Below are positions 13,108 to 26,726 of a stretch of DNA of 64,000 nt, piece after piece. The translations under genes were made by a program, and so were the position numbers. Within the stretch, counting starts at the first letter, position 1. Each line of letters begins with the position of its first letter. Location: NCBI GenBank assembly GCA_025642075.2, contig JAODUO010000534.1, forward strand, positions 206,001 to 270,000, written 5' to 3'. This DNA is from Ridgeia piscesae. Its lineage: Eukaryota > Annelida > Polychaeta > Sabellida > Siboglinidae. The notes below the pieces were generated by a model, which was given only the letters and a program-made list of their open reading frames with translations, made no database searches and was not told the origin of the DNA.

Positions 13108-14378
13108 TTATACATGCCATCTAACGTGTTAAGCAAATTCATTGTGTCACCATGAAGGATGTCAAAGAGCCAGATAACCATGACACATGCCCTGAGGACT
13201 GTCTCAGTTACTCAGACTCATTCCATCAATCCTCTCCCACCTTCTTTGCATCTCCATCTGTACACATTCCATACAACATTCTATACTTTAATATACATGC
13301 CAGACGTATTTCTATATGACAACATTATAGTGCAACTGTGTAATAGTTTCTAAAGGTCTAACACTAAGGTGGAGTCATCTGTCCCACAGAGTGGTGCAAC
13401 TACATAAAGTACTATAGTTCCTATGTCACTATTGACACTAGGAACAAAAAGTTAGTAAGCACTAGATGATCATAGATGGATAGGTTTCTTTACAGGAGTA
13501 AGACTTGAATGTAAATACGATGGTTGCTTGTAAACACGAGTGTCGGACATGATGTAATTCACAATTATATGTTATCAGACAGGAACCTAATTACAAAATG
13601 ACATAAAATGAGTAAAATTTCTTGGTAATAATTTAGTAATATGCATAATTATTTTGGGTCATGATTTCTCATAATTATCTTAGAAGATATGAATTGTGTG
13701 TGAAGTATATGGTCTTATTTGTTTGTGAATGGATCTTTTTTTAAAGTACAAAACAGTTTGACAAATTGGCTTTAGAAAAAAGCCATTCTGATGATAGTCA
13801 GATTTCCAACAAACCCACAGCGTTTGATAGGGCAATATCTTGTAGCCAGATAAATGGAGGCATTCAATCATTTGTGGGGAAAGCTAGCTGATTTCATCTG
13901 ATGTAGTTACACTTCACTCTGATAGATGACAACAATCTATTCCAGTAGGAATGTGGTAGGCCAATTAACCACTAAATATGTGACATTGATCTATACGGCT
14001 TCATACAGAATTTCAACACATGAAAATGTAATCCAAAGAATCGATTAAAAACAGAGGCATGTGTGCAATAGCAGCTCATTAAGAATGCTTGTTTGGTTCA
14101 ACCTGTTTCCTGCCTGTCAATTGGGACAAATGGGAGGAAACAAAACAAGTAATGGGAGTTTGAATTTTTGCTGAAATCAATTTACAAGGCAAATATCATG
14201 ACAGCTTCAGTCTGAAGTGTGCATTTTCAAAGGCACATATCTTACTGCACTTGAAGCACTTGCATGTGTTAATTATCAAAACGATAACAAAATTAAAAAA
14301 ATGTAAAGAGTACGAATGGTGGGTTTGATTAGATATTGTTTGTTTTTATATTATTGTTTGTTAGTGTTATTTGTTTAG
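13108..14378. other. Non-coding stretch
   Basis: No exon recognised. The block at about 14080-14270 is less repetitive and motif-dense, possibly regulatory, but I have no direct proof. Confidence 0.4.
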
Positions 14379-14795
14379 ATGTGGTTTGTTTAGATGTGGT
14401 TTGTTTAGATGTGGTTAGTTGTTTGTTTATTTACACGTGGTTTATTTACATGTGATTTATTTACATTTGGTTTGTTTACAAGTGGTTTGTTTACATGCAT
14501 TTTGTTTACATGTGGTTTGTTTACATGTGATTTGTTTACAAGTGGTTTGTTTACATGTGGTTTGTTTACATGTGTTTTGTTTATATGTGGCTTGTTTTCT
14601 TTCATGTGATTTGTTTACATGTGGTTTGTTTACATGTGGTTTGTTTATATGTGGTTTGTTTATATGTGGTTTGTTTACATGTGGCTTGTTTACATGTGGT
14701 TTGTTCAGATGTAGTTTGTTTACATGTGGTTTGTTTCGATGTGGTTTGTTTACATGTGGTTTGTTTACATGTGGTCTGTATATTCATGGTTTAAT
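14379..14795. repeat. 15-bp minisatellite, about 28 copies
   Basis: The unit is TTTGTTTACATGTGG with scattered changes (AGATG, ACAAG, CATGC, ATATG). Because 15 is a multiple of three and the unit has no stop, it keeps frames open on both strands, which explains the Cys-Gly-Leu-Phe-Thr and Val-Asn-Lys-Pro-His repeats. These are not proteins. Each unit contains TGTTTAC, a forkhead-factor core word, so the array is also a dense set of potential forkhead sites. Confidence 0.95.
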
Positions 14796-14799
14796 GCCA

Positions 14800-16667
14800 A
14801 TGTTTACAAATTAAAGTAGTGCATTTTCTGGAACAAGAACAAAATGTTAACTTTTATATTTTATTAAATACATCTAAAAGTAAGTTCTTTGTTGTGATAA
14901 TGATTCATCGGTTTGTGACACCACCTTTTTTTCATCCACTGAATTTGACCGTCTGGTAGATATGGTCATATGGCGTGACTGCCAGTCATGTGAAAGGTTT
15001 CTCTGCCGCACACTAAGTGCAGCCTAAGTCCACAGGCGGTGACGCGTCCTACGCATTAGAAAGTGACAAATGCCAAGGTTTGGCTGAGGAAGGCCTCCAC
15101 GTAGCGTAACGTTATGCAATAGTTCAACTCCATTCATTTAGTGATTGAACAAAATGCTGTTATTCTGATATCTGAACACTTGACAGAAACAACTCTATAA
15201 ACTGTATATATTTATAGCAATAGGTGAGAATGTGTATTGTGTATTGTCTGTCTGATGCCTGGTGCCATCATGTGAACCTTAGAGTCACTTATATTTACTA
15301 GGTGTATGAGCCCTGTTGAATCTGGATTAAAGGTATTGAAATAATTTTGTCCATTTTTTTGCTGAGTGGGTAATGTTATGCTTCCAATTAATTATCAAAT
15401 ATAAATATGATTTAATTATTAAAATGTCTGAGTGAAAATGCATTACTTTTGAAAAACCCAAACCTGTTTAAGTTTTGTGAAAAAGGGTATTCAGAAACCA
15501 CAAAACATTAAAGAAAGGTACAGTTTAAACAGCATCGGGTCGATCGATATTATTATAACTATGACAAATACCAAAGGTTGGCACATTTTAATCACTAATT
15601 ATGTGCCAATTAGAGGGCGAATGTTTCTGGATTAAATGGTAACTAACCAACAAGTTTATTTTTCAATCAACCATTGGTTTGGCCAAAACAATGATCAATT
15701 ATGAAAATCAGACTGATTGCCAAAACCTCGTTGAATTAAGCTCTTGTCCAGTCTACTTTAAGTCTAACTACCAGAGGAAGATATTTCACAGATGCAACAA
15801 GTTTGGTGTAAAACCCTGTCCCCTGTCACTGTGGACTGGTCATCTCCTGGGTATCTGATGCCCCTATTAACATCCATCCCATCTCCCTAATTGTATAAAT
15901 AGAATTATCTGAGGGATGAAGTGCACCTTGGCAGTGTCCACAAACAGGGTCAATGCTGAAGGTCACAGTGGACTTACAGTGTAACAGACTCGTATATGAA
16001 TGAAGCATGGTGAGATCGCACACCTCAACATGGATAAATTTCAATTTGCTGAAAGGTCTCCAAGGCCATGAATACAAGTTCAATGAAACCCTACATGGTG
16101 TATACATTCATGAAACAGTTTAACAGTCGAGACAGAATGATATATTTAATCATGTTTACTTTAAGGCCACGTCTCTGTGGATATTTGTTCCATCGTTGAC
16201 ACGCGAGTGTGTCTGTAGTATCTGAACTATATATATTTCAGGGCGTCAAACTTGAGATCACATCAATCATTCATCTTAGGACAGTAATAGCAGCATGCCG
16301 ACTGCTTCATCCCTTACTAACATGCGACCAAGGCAGTATTTTACTGTACAAAATGCACCTTCTCTAATTAAAAACACAGATCATATCAATCATTAATCAG
16401 AGCACAAATGAACTATTACAATTTGGACATATGGGGCTATTTCCATTTTCCCTGCTGTTCCCATCCTAACTGGCCCTGGCTGCCCAGTAAACTCTGACGC
16501 ACTAAACCCAGTCTTCCCGAAGTTGCAACTAATTGTGGTTGGCGTGTTGGTTTGATTGTGGGACAACAGGCCCCGACTCTGTGTTGTCAAGAAATCAATA
16601 TGATTGAACAAGGTGCCAGGATTTAGCAATCATTCATGCTCACAGAAATCCTGCAAGAGAAATCGTT

Positions 16668-16668
<1 letters not shown>
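14800..16668. other. Non-coding stretch
   Basis: AT-rich, with many homeodomain-like and SOX-like words at 15590-15740. Minus-strand frames at 15826-16107 and 16393-16629 have no recognised similarity and no clear splice boundaries. I call no gene. Confidence 0.4.
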
Positions 16669-17848
<1,180 letters not shown>

Positions 17849-18708
17849 CAGGAAGACTTGTAGGCAATGATCATAGCGACCTCTCTGTATCAGGAAGACT
17901 TGTAGGCAATGATCATAACGACCTCTCTGTGTCAGGAAGACTTGTAGGCAATGATCATAGCGACCTCTCTGTGTCAGGAAGACTTGTATGCAATGATCAT
18001 AACGACCTCTCTGTATCAGAAAGACTTGTAGGCAATGATCATAACGACCTCTCTGTATCAGAAAGACTTGTAGGCAATGATCATAGCGACCTCTCTGTAT
18101 CAGGAAGACTTGTATGCAATGATCATAACGACCTCTCTGTGTCAGGAAGACTTGTAGGCAATGATCATAGCGACCTCTCTGTGTCAGGAAGACTTGTATG
18201 CAATGATCATAGCGACCTCTCTGTATCAGGAAGACTTGTAGGCAATGATCATAACGACCTCTCTGTATCAGGAAGACTTGTAGGCAATGATCATAACGAC
18301 CTCTCTGTATCAGGAAGACTTGTAGGCAATGATCATAACGACCTCTCTGTATCAGGAAGACTTGTAGGCAATGATCATAGCGACCTCTCTGTATCAGGAA
18401 GACTTGTAGGCAATGATCATAACGACCTCTCTGTATCAGGAAGACTTGTAGGCAATGATCATAAGCGACCTCTCTGTATCAGGAAGACTTGTATGCAATG
18501 ATCATAACGACCTCTCTGTATCAGGAAGACTTGTAGGCAATGATCATAACGACCTCTCTGTATCAGGAAGACTTGTAGGCAATGATCATAACGACCTCTC
18601 TGTATCAGGAAGACTTGTATGCAATGATCATAACGACCTCTCTGTATCAGGAAGACTTGTAGGCAATGATCATAACGACCTCTCTGTATCAGGAAGACTT
18701 GTATGATC
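17849..18708. repeat. 42-bp minisatellite, about 20 copies
   Basis: Each unit carries AGGAAGACTTGTAGGCAATG followed by ATCATAACGACCTCTCTGT. Only a few positions vary: AAC/AGC, GGC/TGC, AGG/AGA and GTA/GTG. Since 42 is 14 codons, a frame stays open on both strands; on the plus strand it reads SGRLVGNDHNDLSV. A single extra base near 18462 shifts that frame, and most variants change the amino acid, so selection for protein is unlikely. Every unit holds the palindrome TGATCA. Confidence 0.95.
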
Positions 18709-18715
18709 ATAACAA

Positions 18716-21700
18716 CCTGTCTGTCTCCTGCTGTCCCACCTCACACCAGCTGGTGGTATCATAATCATTGGTACATATGGGGAAATACATATAAGCCAGC
18801 TTACAATTTCTGTAATGTGTATCAACATTACAACACATGCCTCATTTATGTAATAAAATAAAGATGATCCTACAATCTCTATCAGCTATATTGTTGCATA
18901 ATAAAATATATTACTGTTATTTTTGTCAATAATACCTGATTGTGTTTTTCCTGACAAAGTGCATATATGATATAACTTTTGACCAATTATCTAGTGTTCT
19001 TATATACTCATGCAAGCTGATAACTCAAACAAATGTATTATTTGAGTAGGCAAAACCAAGTTTCTTAAAAATAGCTTTTTGTCAGAATTAATACATTTGT
19101 TTTACAAAACAACTTGTTTTCACTCAGCTCACAGAGAATCACACAAAGACCTGAATCCGTGACTTTGTCCGTTGATCCAAAATGTTAGTGCAACTTGATC
19201 TGTCTCCCTGTCCCACTGTCCATGGGGTCTATATGTCATGTTGGTGGGACTTAACAACAACAGCAAATCAATATAACTCATTTCCACTTTTACTGGACCA
19301 GTCTGGCCCTGCCTCTTGAGCAAGAAAACACGTATCACTGATAAACATTAACATATCTCCACAAGTGCTGAAGTAATACCAAAATCTTCTCATTGGTTAA
19401 CAGATATCCACAAGTGCTGAAATAATACCAGAATCTTCTCATGTACATTGAAATGAGTAGACTTCTACTAGATCCAAATTGGTTAAAATAATTTGTCTAT
19501 GCCTTCTGTTCCAGCTCAAACCTCTGTGCTAAAGCGACGTAATTGTAATCTAAATTGCACAGAATCATCCTGGTGTGGTAATTATTTGCAACCTATTTGC
19601 TGAACTCTATTATCAAGAATCAAAGCATGTTGCACCCAGCAGATCTTTATGCAGGGTTAACAATGTTGCCAGTTCAAACATGTTATATTATATATGCACA
19701 TTAACTGACACACACGCAAGCCAGTCTACATGTGTCTTATCTCCTGAAACAAACAACACACCCATTTTCAAAGTGTAATCGACTACAGTGTTGACTTCTG
19801 AAGAATGTTTTTTGCTCCTAATTGTTTATTTATCCACCACCCATCCAGTGAAATTCCTATCCACCCCAAACAAGTTTTAGCCATCCAAACGATGGGTAGA
19901 CTGGCATGTATATAAAGCTGTGGCACCCAGCTAATAAATGAAATATTGCCAGTTTTGATCTTGGATGTTTTGTTTACAACTTGAACATTTTGCAGCCAAA
20001 CTATTCAAATTACAAACACTGGTTTAGGTTTATTGTAAATGCAATTTTGCTGGCATGATAGCTTCAACATATCCAGTATTAAGACTGCTATTTTACAAAT
20101 GAGATCACTACAGGCTTGATTTAGTCATATACGATGATTAAAACTAGTCCACCAGCATGTATGCATCCATTAAAGGGACTAAGGCTAGATCCTGAAACCG
20201 AATTGTGGATGGCTTTATCACATGCAATCTGCATGAAGTAAGTTTATCTAATGTTTAGTAATTATTTATTTATTTACCTATGTATTTCTTGTACATGTTT
20301 AACACTAATTTTACAAATGTCTTACTTAGTATTTTATTATCAATATACCATTTATTTTAATAATCATCCTTAGCTAACTTATTTATTTCTAAAAAAAATA
20401 ATATTACTTTTTATACATATTTTACATATTTCATTTACCTTAACAAATTTAATATTATAATTCCACAATACATGTATACATATTCATGTACAGTGCCTCC
20501 GAATGGTTATTATCTAGATTTATGGTGTTGTATTATTATTGATACCTAAACTAGTGACTTAGGATTGATGCTGCTGGTGACAATTATATTTTATGTTATA
20601 TCATTACAGTTAAAACATAAAAATACAACATGAATTAAAAAAGTATGTTTACAAATATTGTCTGAGTAGTGTAACACAACAAATGCCCAGCCACAGGTCA
20701 AGTTGTTCACTGTTAGCATCTACATACATGCAGTACTTCAAGAACATCTCTGGTTCTGACATGAGATTACTTTTAGCACATTACAATGATCATGTCACCA
20801 TTGACTAGATCCAGTGCTGTCACCTTCACCCTGGCATTGACACTGAGTTGACAGCTCCACTGGAGGCAGAATGACAAACAGGTCTTGAGTGTTCACAGCT
20901 GAGTGTACATGAAGACATATGGCCAGGAGGCAATCAGAAGGTCGTCTGTCATATTCACCAACTTGCCGGAGTCTACACGAACGTGTATTGATCACATGTC
21001 ACAAAATGGCACATTAGGTCATATCAGTGTTTTCACTGACACTAATCAGCATAATGGCTAGGGCAGGTCTTGTGCATGGCAATGACACAATAATGTTGAT
21101 AAACCCGCAACAAATAGTGGATCTACAATGACGGCCGTTCAGTCTAGGCTTTGTGTAACAAACTGTCAGTAAACTACTTTTTGTTTTGACAAAGTTCTGA
21201 TGTGCATTGAACCTGTAGAAATGTTATATGTAACCATCAAGTCTGGTGAAAACCAAGGTCTTTTATACAAAATTCAATATCACTCAAATTGGATGGCTGT
21301 GACCAGAAAGGACAGAATTGTCAAGAGTTATCTACTCCACTTCACTCAGCCAGCCCAGTCATCAGAATGCAGTTGATATCAATAGTGTACGATAATTCAC
21401 TCTATAGTTGTTCAGACTATTAATTTTATGTTTGTCATCTACACATGACAATATACTATATCATTTTAAAGGTAACTAAATTGGAATCAAAATAAACTCA
21501 ACATACATTTACAGAAAATCAACAGTTTTGAAGATACAGCTTAATTAAGATCTACAGAAGCAGCTGCCACTGGCCTGCATGCCACAGCTGGTATACAATT
21601 AGCTATGCTTTACAGGCAGGCGACCTGGTCTTCAGTGTGTGGCTCTAAAACACAGATACTCTCAGTTACCCATGGTTCATGGCAGGCCACCTAGCCTCCA

Positions 21701-23250
21701 GAGTTGGGGGTCAGTGAGGCAGTCTTGAATACACAAGTGTTGTATCCCGGCATCTCCAGGCAGACACACGCAAACTATGGGCATGTCGCGTTTTGAGAGG
21801 CTACATGTCCACAATGTAGCAAATTTACATTGGTTTTGAAAAATGGTTTTACCAGTTTCCATGCCTTTAGAACATTCAAATCAAATACAAATTCTCGTGC
21901 ATAGTAGCAGTGCCTTAATAAATATTGATGCCAAATGAAAGAAAATAGATCTTCAATGGTTTCTGAGATATGAGAGATAACAGCATGTGGTGGCCACTGC
22001 CTTGAGCAGGGGCACTGAGGACACAGGGTGAAGTCATGTCCACTGGACCTTTGGTTGAAAACACTAAAATAAACATTCTTATTCAATCATTATTATTATT
22101 CCATGTTATGCCAATTTTTTATCATCATGTAGTACATATCTTTACAAAAATAAACTCTGGCTATAGTATATGGGTCAGTGTGTAATTTCCAGACAAAAAA
22201 ATTAAGAACTGCTGAGGTACATAATTATGATTTTATGATAGAAACGAATAGAAAATGTTCCTTTAGCTAGAGGGCAGCCATGACATCATATCACAGTGGA
22301 CATGCAAACTTACTGTTGCCAATCAATATTATCTTGACCCATTGACATGATCATGCTACTGTATTGAACCGTGTCTTTCATGTATGGCACTGCCACTAGC
22401 ACTGTCTGCAGTAACCCTCAGGACACATGTTCTGACATCAGATGTCAGTCAGCTGTTTCCACTGACTACTCCCACTCACAGACCTCATTCATGAACTCTA
22501 CATGGAGTTTAATGGCTCCCATTACGATGTAATAGAGAGGCATTGCAGACCAATCAGGTGATCAAGAAATAGTGTGGAAGTATTAATACGTAACCATTCC
22601 TTAGTAAGGGGTGATCATTTTATTGGATCAGAAAGTGGATGACCAAAGGAGTTGTTTTAGTAATCAACCAAACATGTAAACAAAGTTATTTTCTTTTGAA
22701 TGTATTTATTATTTATTATGGCACAATCCAGTAGCTGAGTTAACGTTACTAATACTTTCACCTTCTTCATGTTCATACCATTTCAGTTCTTACTAATTTA
22801 GATTTGTCTTATTTATGCTGCTGAACAATATTATCTAATTTATATATGCTAATGCAATTATACCATGTAAAAACACATAAAATGTTATAATATGTTGCAT
22901 TGTTTGAATTATTTTTATTGTTAAAAATAGTTCCACTTAGTCTATTCGGAAGGATGGGGTATCGTGCACCCCCGGAAATATACTTTTAATCGGTGTCACT
23001 TGATTGGAATAAATAAGTAGAAAACATTTTGCTATGCTAACAAGTCAGCAAAATGTCCCACCATTAGTGCAGCCATTACAGAAAAATCAATTTTAACTTA
23101 AGAAATTGTGTTGTTTTTATGAACAAATGTTAAGGGTAAGAATCAATTCAATGTATTATGAATACAGAAATTCCACTAAGCACATTTACTAATTAATTTA
23201 CTGATCTAGGTAAACAGAAAGTCAGAATGACCTTTTATGAGCTGCCGTGC
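18716..23250. other. AT-rich non-coding stretch with minor repeats
   Basis: A 49-bp segment is duplicated in tandem at about 19354-19441 (TCCACAAGTGCTGAA then AATCTTCTCAT). A hAT MITE remnant lies at 19830-19922. Minus-strand frames at 20795-20995 and 21677-22086 were considered, but I recognise neither. A CTCF-like core CTAGAGGGCAGCC lies near 22265. Confidence 0.4.
19830..19922. mobile_element. hAT-type MITE fragment (3' end)
   Basis: Matches the last third of the elements at 1853-2152 and 41985-42279: CCCATCC and GATGGGT words followed by TATAAAGCTGTG at the end. The 5' two thirds are missing. As in the 1.9 kb copy, the sites that are CCCGTCC at 42 kb appear as CCATCC here. Confidence 0.6.
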
Positions 23251-23251
23251 A

Positions 23252-23590
23252 TCAACCTCTCATGGGCTTCAAGGTGATAATTGTTAGAACATCATTCACT
23301 ATCGCTTTCACTGAAAGTATCAAAGTCAAAGGATGACTGGAGTCAAACTTGTCCTCGTCTTCCTCCTCCTCTTCTTCCTCTTCTTCCCAGTGTCCAGGAG
23401 CAGCCCGTGAGTCTGGCAGGATGGGACTGCAGGACCTGTCATCACAGGGTTTCGGCTTTTTCAGGATGGGTTCATCAGCACCCTTGTACAAGTTTACCAG
23501 CTGGACGGGTGACCTCAAAGCAGAGTGGCAGGGAGGAAGGCAAGCCAGGTCGACCTTAGACTTGGAAGTGAGTTTCTCGTCCTCATCACA
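23252..23590 (-). CDS. Candidate acidic-tailed exon of an unrecognised gene
   Basis: The minus-strand frame reads KLTSKSKVDLACLPPC, then VQLVNLYKGADEPILKKPKP, then a Glu/Asp run. Codon third positions favour C/G, unlike the surrounding DNA, which suggests real coding sequence. If it starts after GATGAG at 23584 it is phase 0 and joins in frame to the 26291-26323 exon, but GAG is a poor acceptor. Just after the acidic run, a neighbouring frame reads DFDTFSESDSE then stop (near 23290), which looks like a natural C-terminus. So there is either an extra splice or a frameshift here. The annotated frame itself runs on to a stop at 23252. Product unknown. Confidence 0.35.
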   Translation of the reverse strand, partial: CDEDEKLTSKSKVDLACLPPCHSALRSPVQLVNLYKGADEPILKKPKPCDDRSCSPILPDSRAAPGHWEEEEEEEEEDEDKFDSSHPLTLILSVKAIVNDVLTIITLKPMRG

Positions 23591-23619
23591 AGGATTTACA
23601 TAAAAAAGATACATGGAAC

Positions 23620-24230
23620 ATTTCGCTGATTTGCTAACATACCGTTTTCTATGTATTTTAGCAGACCTAGTGACACCTATTAAAAGTATATTTCCAGCGA
23701 GAGACTGTACCCCCTCCTTCCGACTAGACTATCTGGTAATTTTTCTTATCACAGTCTCTTTCATATGCCCAACATCATGCATATATATGCATAACATTAT
23801 GCTAATGACAGCCCAGGATCATTTTTCATAGGTCACCTATTTAATAAATGGTCTGTTGAAATGTCAACCGTCACGTCAATGTGGAGAAGACATTTACAGA
23901 TACCAGACCTTTATTATGTGGAGGGCCAGTGGAGAGGACAGCCAAATGATGAGTAAAGACTGGTTATCTGAGCCAGCATGCATGGGTCAGTATTCCCACC
24001 AGTCTGGCTCAATGGTCATAGCTGTAAGTAGCCTCAGTCCACAGAGAGTGACCACACTCATTCATGGTCCCGGCCACTAATATCTCCTCTTGCTGTTTGA
24101 CCAAACACAGGGGTCAATACAGGTTCATTTTATCCTCCAACTGGAGACTCCAGTATTGTACACTCAATGGTGTAGTTCAATATTTTCACTATGATGATGA
24201 CTTAGTTTTCATGAAATGTCATACATTTGA
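23620..24230. other. Spacer, no confident feature
   Basis: A plus-strand frame around 23895-24025 lies between an AG (TTTACAG) and a GTAAGT-like site, so an exon is possible. I recognise no similarity, so I leave it uncalled. Confidence 0.3.
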
Positions 24231-24305
24231 GATGACACAGGATGACATTGACACATGATGACATTGACACATGATGACATTGACACATGATGACACTGAC
24301 ACACA
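24231..24305. repeat. 16-bp minisatellite, about 4.5 copies
   Basis: The unit GATGACATTGACACAT repeats with minor changes at the two ends. Confidence 0.85.
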
Positions 24306-24441
24306 GAGGCCACTGATCTGTGATGCAATTCTAGACCATATTGTTCAGCTGCCGGACCACAGAGTCCCTGAATGTCTTCACCCACCACTAGGTAGTCTGA
24401 GCACTGACGACTGATGACTATCTTTCTGATTGTCATACTCC

Positions 24442-24512
24442 CTCTCGCTCTCCCTCTCCCTCTCCCTCTCCCTCTCCCTCTCCCTCTCCCTCTCCCTCTC
24501 CCTCTCCCTCTC
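24442..24512. repeat. CTCCCT hexanucleotide repeat
   Basis: About 11 near-perfect CTCCCT units, followed by CA-rich sequence. Leu-Pro and Arg-Gly frames across it are shadows. Confidence 0.95.
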
Positions 24513-24973
24513 TCATTCACTCACACATGCACACGCGCACATACACGCACACCCACGATTATCGATCAGTTTAGCCAAGCCATTTGTGTATTAATAAAAG
24601 ATATTCTAAAAATATTAGATCACTAATCATCAAACAACATTTCTGAGCAGGAGATGCAATGTACTGCTAATGAGAGCAAGCACTGCAATACGATCACATA
24701 TTTACAAATTAATACTTACCTCTGTAGTCAAACAAGTTAAAGAACATAATTTCTTAACCATCATTCGACTTGTAACTGATTTACTATACCAACGTGGATG
24801 ACTGGTGGTTGCTCTGTAGAACTACAGGCTGCATTGGAACACACCACAATAAGTACCGGGTGAGTTCATTATATGTAACCACGCCCCCTTCACTGCTCAC
24901 CATGTTGTCAAAATATATCAGTGCACTTACCCCCGATGATCACCTTTTATGACTAACTAAACAACAGCTACAC
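24513..24973. other. Spacer, nothing recognised
   Basis: AT-rich sequence between two tandem arrays with no supported feature. Confidence 0.4.
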
Positions 24974-25500
24974 TGTGTTCACCATGAAATAATAAACTAT
25001 GTGTTCACCATGTGAAGAACCACAGGGTGTTCACCATGTGAAGAACCACAGGGTGTTCACCATGTGAAGAACCACAGGGTGTTCACCATGTGAAGAACCA
25101 CAGGTGTTCACCATGTGATGAAGAACCACAGGGTGCTCACCGTGTGACGAAGAACCACAGGGTGTTCACCATGTGATGAAGAACCACAGGGTGTTCACCA
25201 TGTGATGAAGAACCACAGGGTGCTCACCATGTGATGAAGAACCATAGGGTGCTCACCATGTGATCAAAAACCACAGAGTGCTCACCATGTGATGAAGAAC
25301 CACAGGGTACTCACCATGTGATGAAGAACCACAGGGTGCTCACCATGCAATGAAGAACCACAGGGTGCTCACCATGTGATGAAGAACCACAGGGTGCTCA
25401 CCATGTGATGAAGAACCACAGGGTGCTCACCATGTGATGAAGAACCACAGGGTGCTCACCATGTGATGAAGAACACTAGGACATTCACCATGTGATCAAA
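24974..25500. repeat. 26/29-bp minisatellite, about 19 copies
   Basis: The units carry GAAGAACCACAGGGTG and then TTCACCATGTG or CTCACCATGTG. The first copies are 26 bp. Later copies gain three bases (GAT before GAAGAA) and become 29 bp. To the right, recognisable but decayed units such as GTGCTCAACGTGTGAA and GTGTTCACTATC continue to about 25850, so the array has an eroding edge. Spacers are absent, so this is not a CRISPR-like layout. Confidence 0.9.
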
Positions 25501-26290
25501 TGCTACCCAATGTTCAACATGCAATCCATGGTTGCTTTGTATTCATCAAGCTGTATGGTGCTAAACATGTATGAAAAGCACTACTCACTAAAAGGGTGCT
25601 CAACGTGTGAATACGAGCCAGTGGGTGTTAACAATTTTGGTTACCATGATAACATTGAGATTAAGAAATACAGCATTACTAACAAAGTTCATCAAAAATC
25701 TAATGTGTTTCCAACATTTACAGTCAGGAAGTGACAGGGTGCTCACTCAATGTTGAACCAAGAGCTATGCTACAGGGACAGGGTGTTTAATGTGCAGGCG
25801 ATCAACTGAATGTGTTCATCGCCCGATCAACCGGGTGTTCACTATCACCAACAACCAAATGATGGACATTCTTCGCAATATCAAAACACGTTGATGTATT
25901 TCAATATAATATACATAATTTCCAGATGTTTGTGTTAATAAATTGCACAAACATCCAACAAGGGTGAAATCGTATTTAGATAGGACCTTGGTGTGCATCC
26001 ATCCATCATGCACTTCGACACAGTGCGAATTTCAAATACATTTCGACCATAAGGTCGTTGCCATCACTGTGCGTCTGTGTTTATCGCGATAAATGGTAAT
26101 GTGCAGTGTCGCTTTAACGCACAATTAAGTCTTTGTCGTGGCCACAGCCTGCCACGGCACACGCCCACTGCGTTCCTACCTAGGTCGGCGTTCGCTCCGA
26201 AGTCGAATTCGCTCGAAAAACGACTGGGACTCAATTCGGCGATACCCTGTGCAACAACACAACCTCGCCCGAATTAAAGTAAACACTTAC

Positions 26291-26323
26291 TTTCGTATCC
26301 ACTGAACTTTCGTCGTCCGACAT
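26291..26323 (-). CDS. Candidate first coding exon (MSDDESSVDTK)
   Basis: On the minus strand an ATG in the context AAAAATGTC opens 11 codons, MSDDESSVDTK, followed directly by GTAAGTG, a near-consensus splice donor. The exon ends in phase 0. The DNA upstream (about 26330-26520) is CpG-rich, unlike the left 25 kb, as expected of an animal promoter. A candidate acidic exon in the same direction lies 2.7 kb downstream. The peptide is too short to identify a family. An open ATG plus a donor can arise by chance. Confidence 0.4.
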
Positions 26324-26329
26324 TTTTGC

Positions 26330-26520
26330 ACAATGATCGTAAGCTGCCACTGACTATGTACTATGTGGTAACTCCCGCGTTTCCCGCCCAACGCGCTCTG
26401 CCAGTGCTCACACGCAGACGACTCGACTCGGCCGATAATCAGAGTGCCTCGGTTCGGTTCAGTTCAGACACGCGACTGCTGAGTGTTATTGTGATGGGGC
26501 AAAGGTTAACCATTTGTCTG
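26330..26520 (-). promoter_or_regulatory. CpG-rich putative promoter
   Basis: Many CpGs (ACTCGACTCGGCCGATAA, TCCCGCGTTTCCCGCCCAAC) lie just upstream of the candidate first exon and at the boundary where the CpG-poor left half of the window ends. No TATA box was identified. Confidence 0.35.
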
Positions 26521-26664
26521 ATTGTCGCAAAATGCTCCCAGATATGCGAGTTGGCTTTTCGCGTATGATTTCTGTTTGGTATACGCCACAATGAAAATAA
26601 TGATATTAGTCTTTGATAGCTAATCTAGACTCAGGTTCCCAGGTACGTATGTTTGCAATTTCAA

Positions 26665-26726
26665 AAAGACATTGATTATTTGATATATGAAAACAAGTCT
26701 CCTTATATCAAATAATCAATGTCTTT
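26665..26726. other. Perfect 23-bp inverted repeat with 16-nt loop
   Basis: Left arm 26665-26687 (starts AAAGACATTGATTATTTG) and right arm 26704-26726 are exact reverse complements, separated by 16 nt. A transcript would form a 62-nt hairpin. It could be a microRNA-like precursor, a small inverted duplication or a transposon footprint. Perfect pairing is unusual for animal microRNAs, which have bulges. Confidence 0.8.

Noticed and set aside
17929..18501. 190-codon frame SGRLVGNDHNDLSV repeat protein
   Set aside because: The 42-bp unit is open on both strands, variants are not biased to silent changes, a frameshift is present, and there is no signal peptide or splice context.
20795..20995. 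Minus-strand frame VGEYDRRPSDCLLAICLHVH as an exon
   Set aside because: No domain recognised, competing frames are equally open, and splice sites are not convincing.
21677..22086. Two overlapping minus-strand frames
   Set aside because: The sequence reads like decayed dispersed-repeat DNA. There is no recognised protein and frames overlap.
24974..25500. CRISPR-like repeat array
   Set aside because: Units are directly adjacent without unique spacers and the host is a eukaryote. It is a minisatellite.
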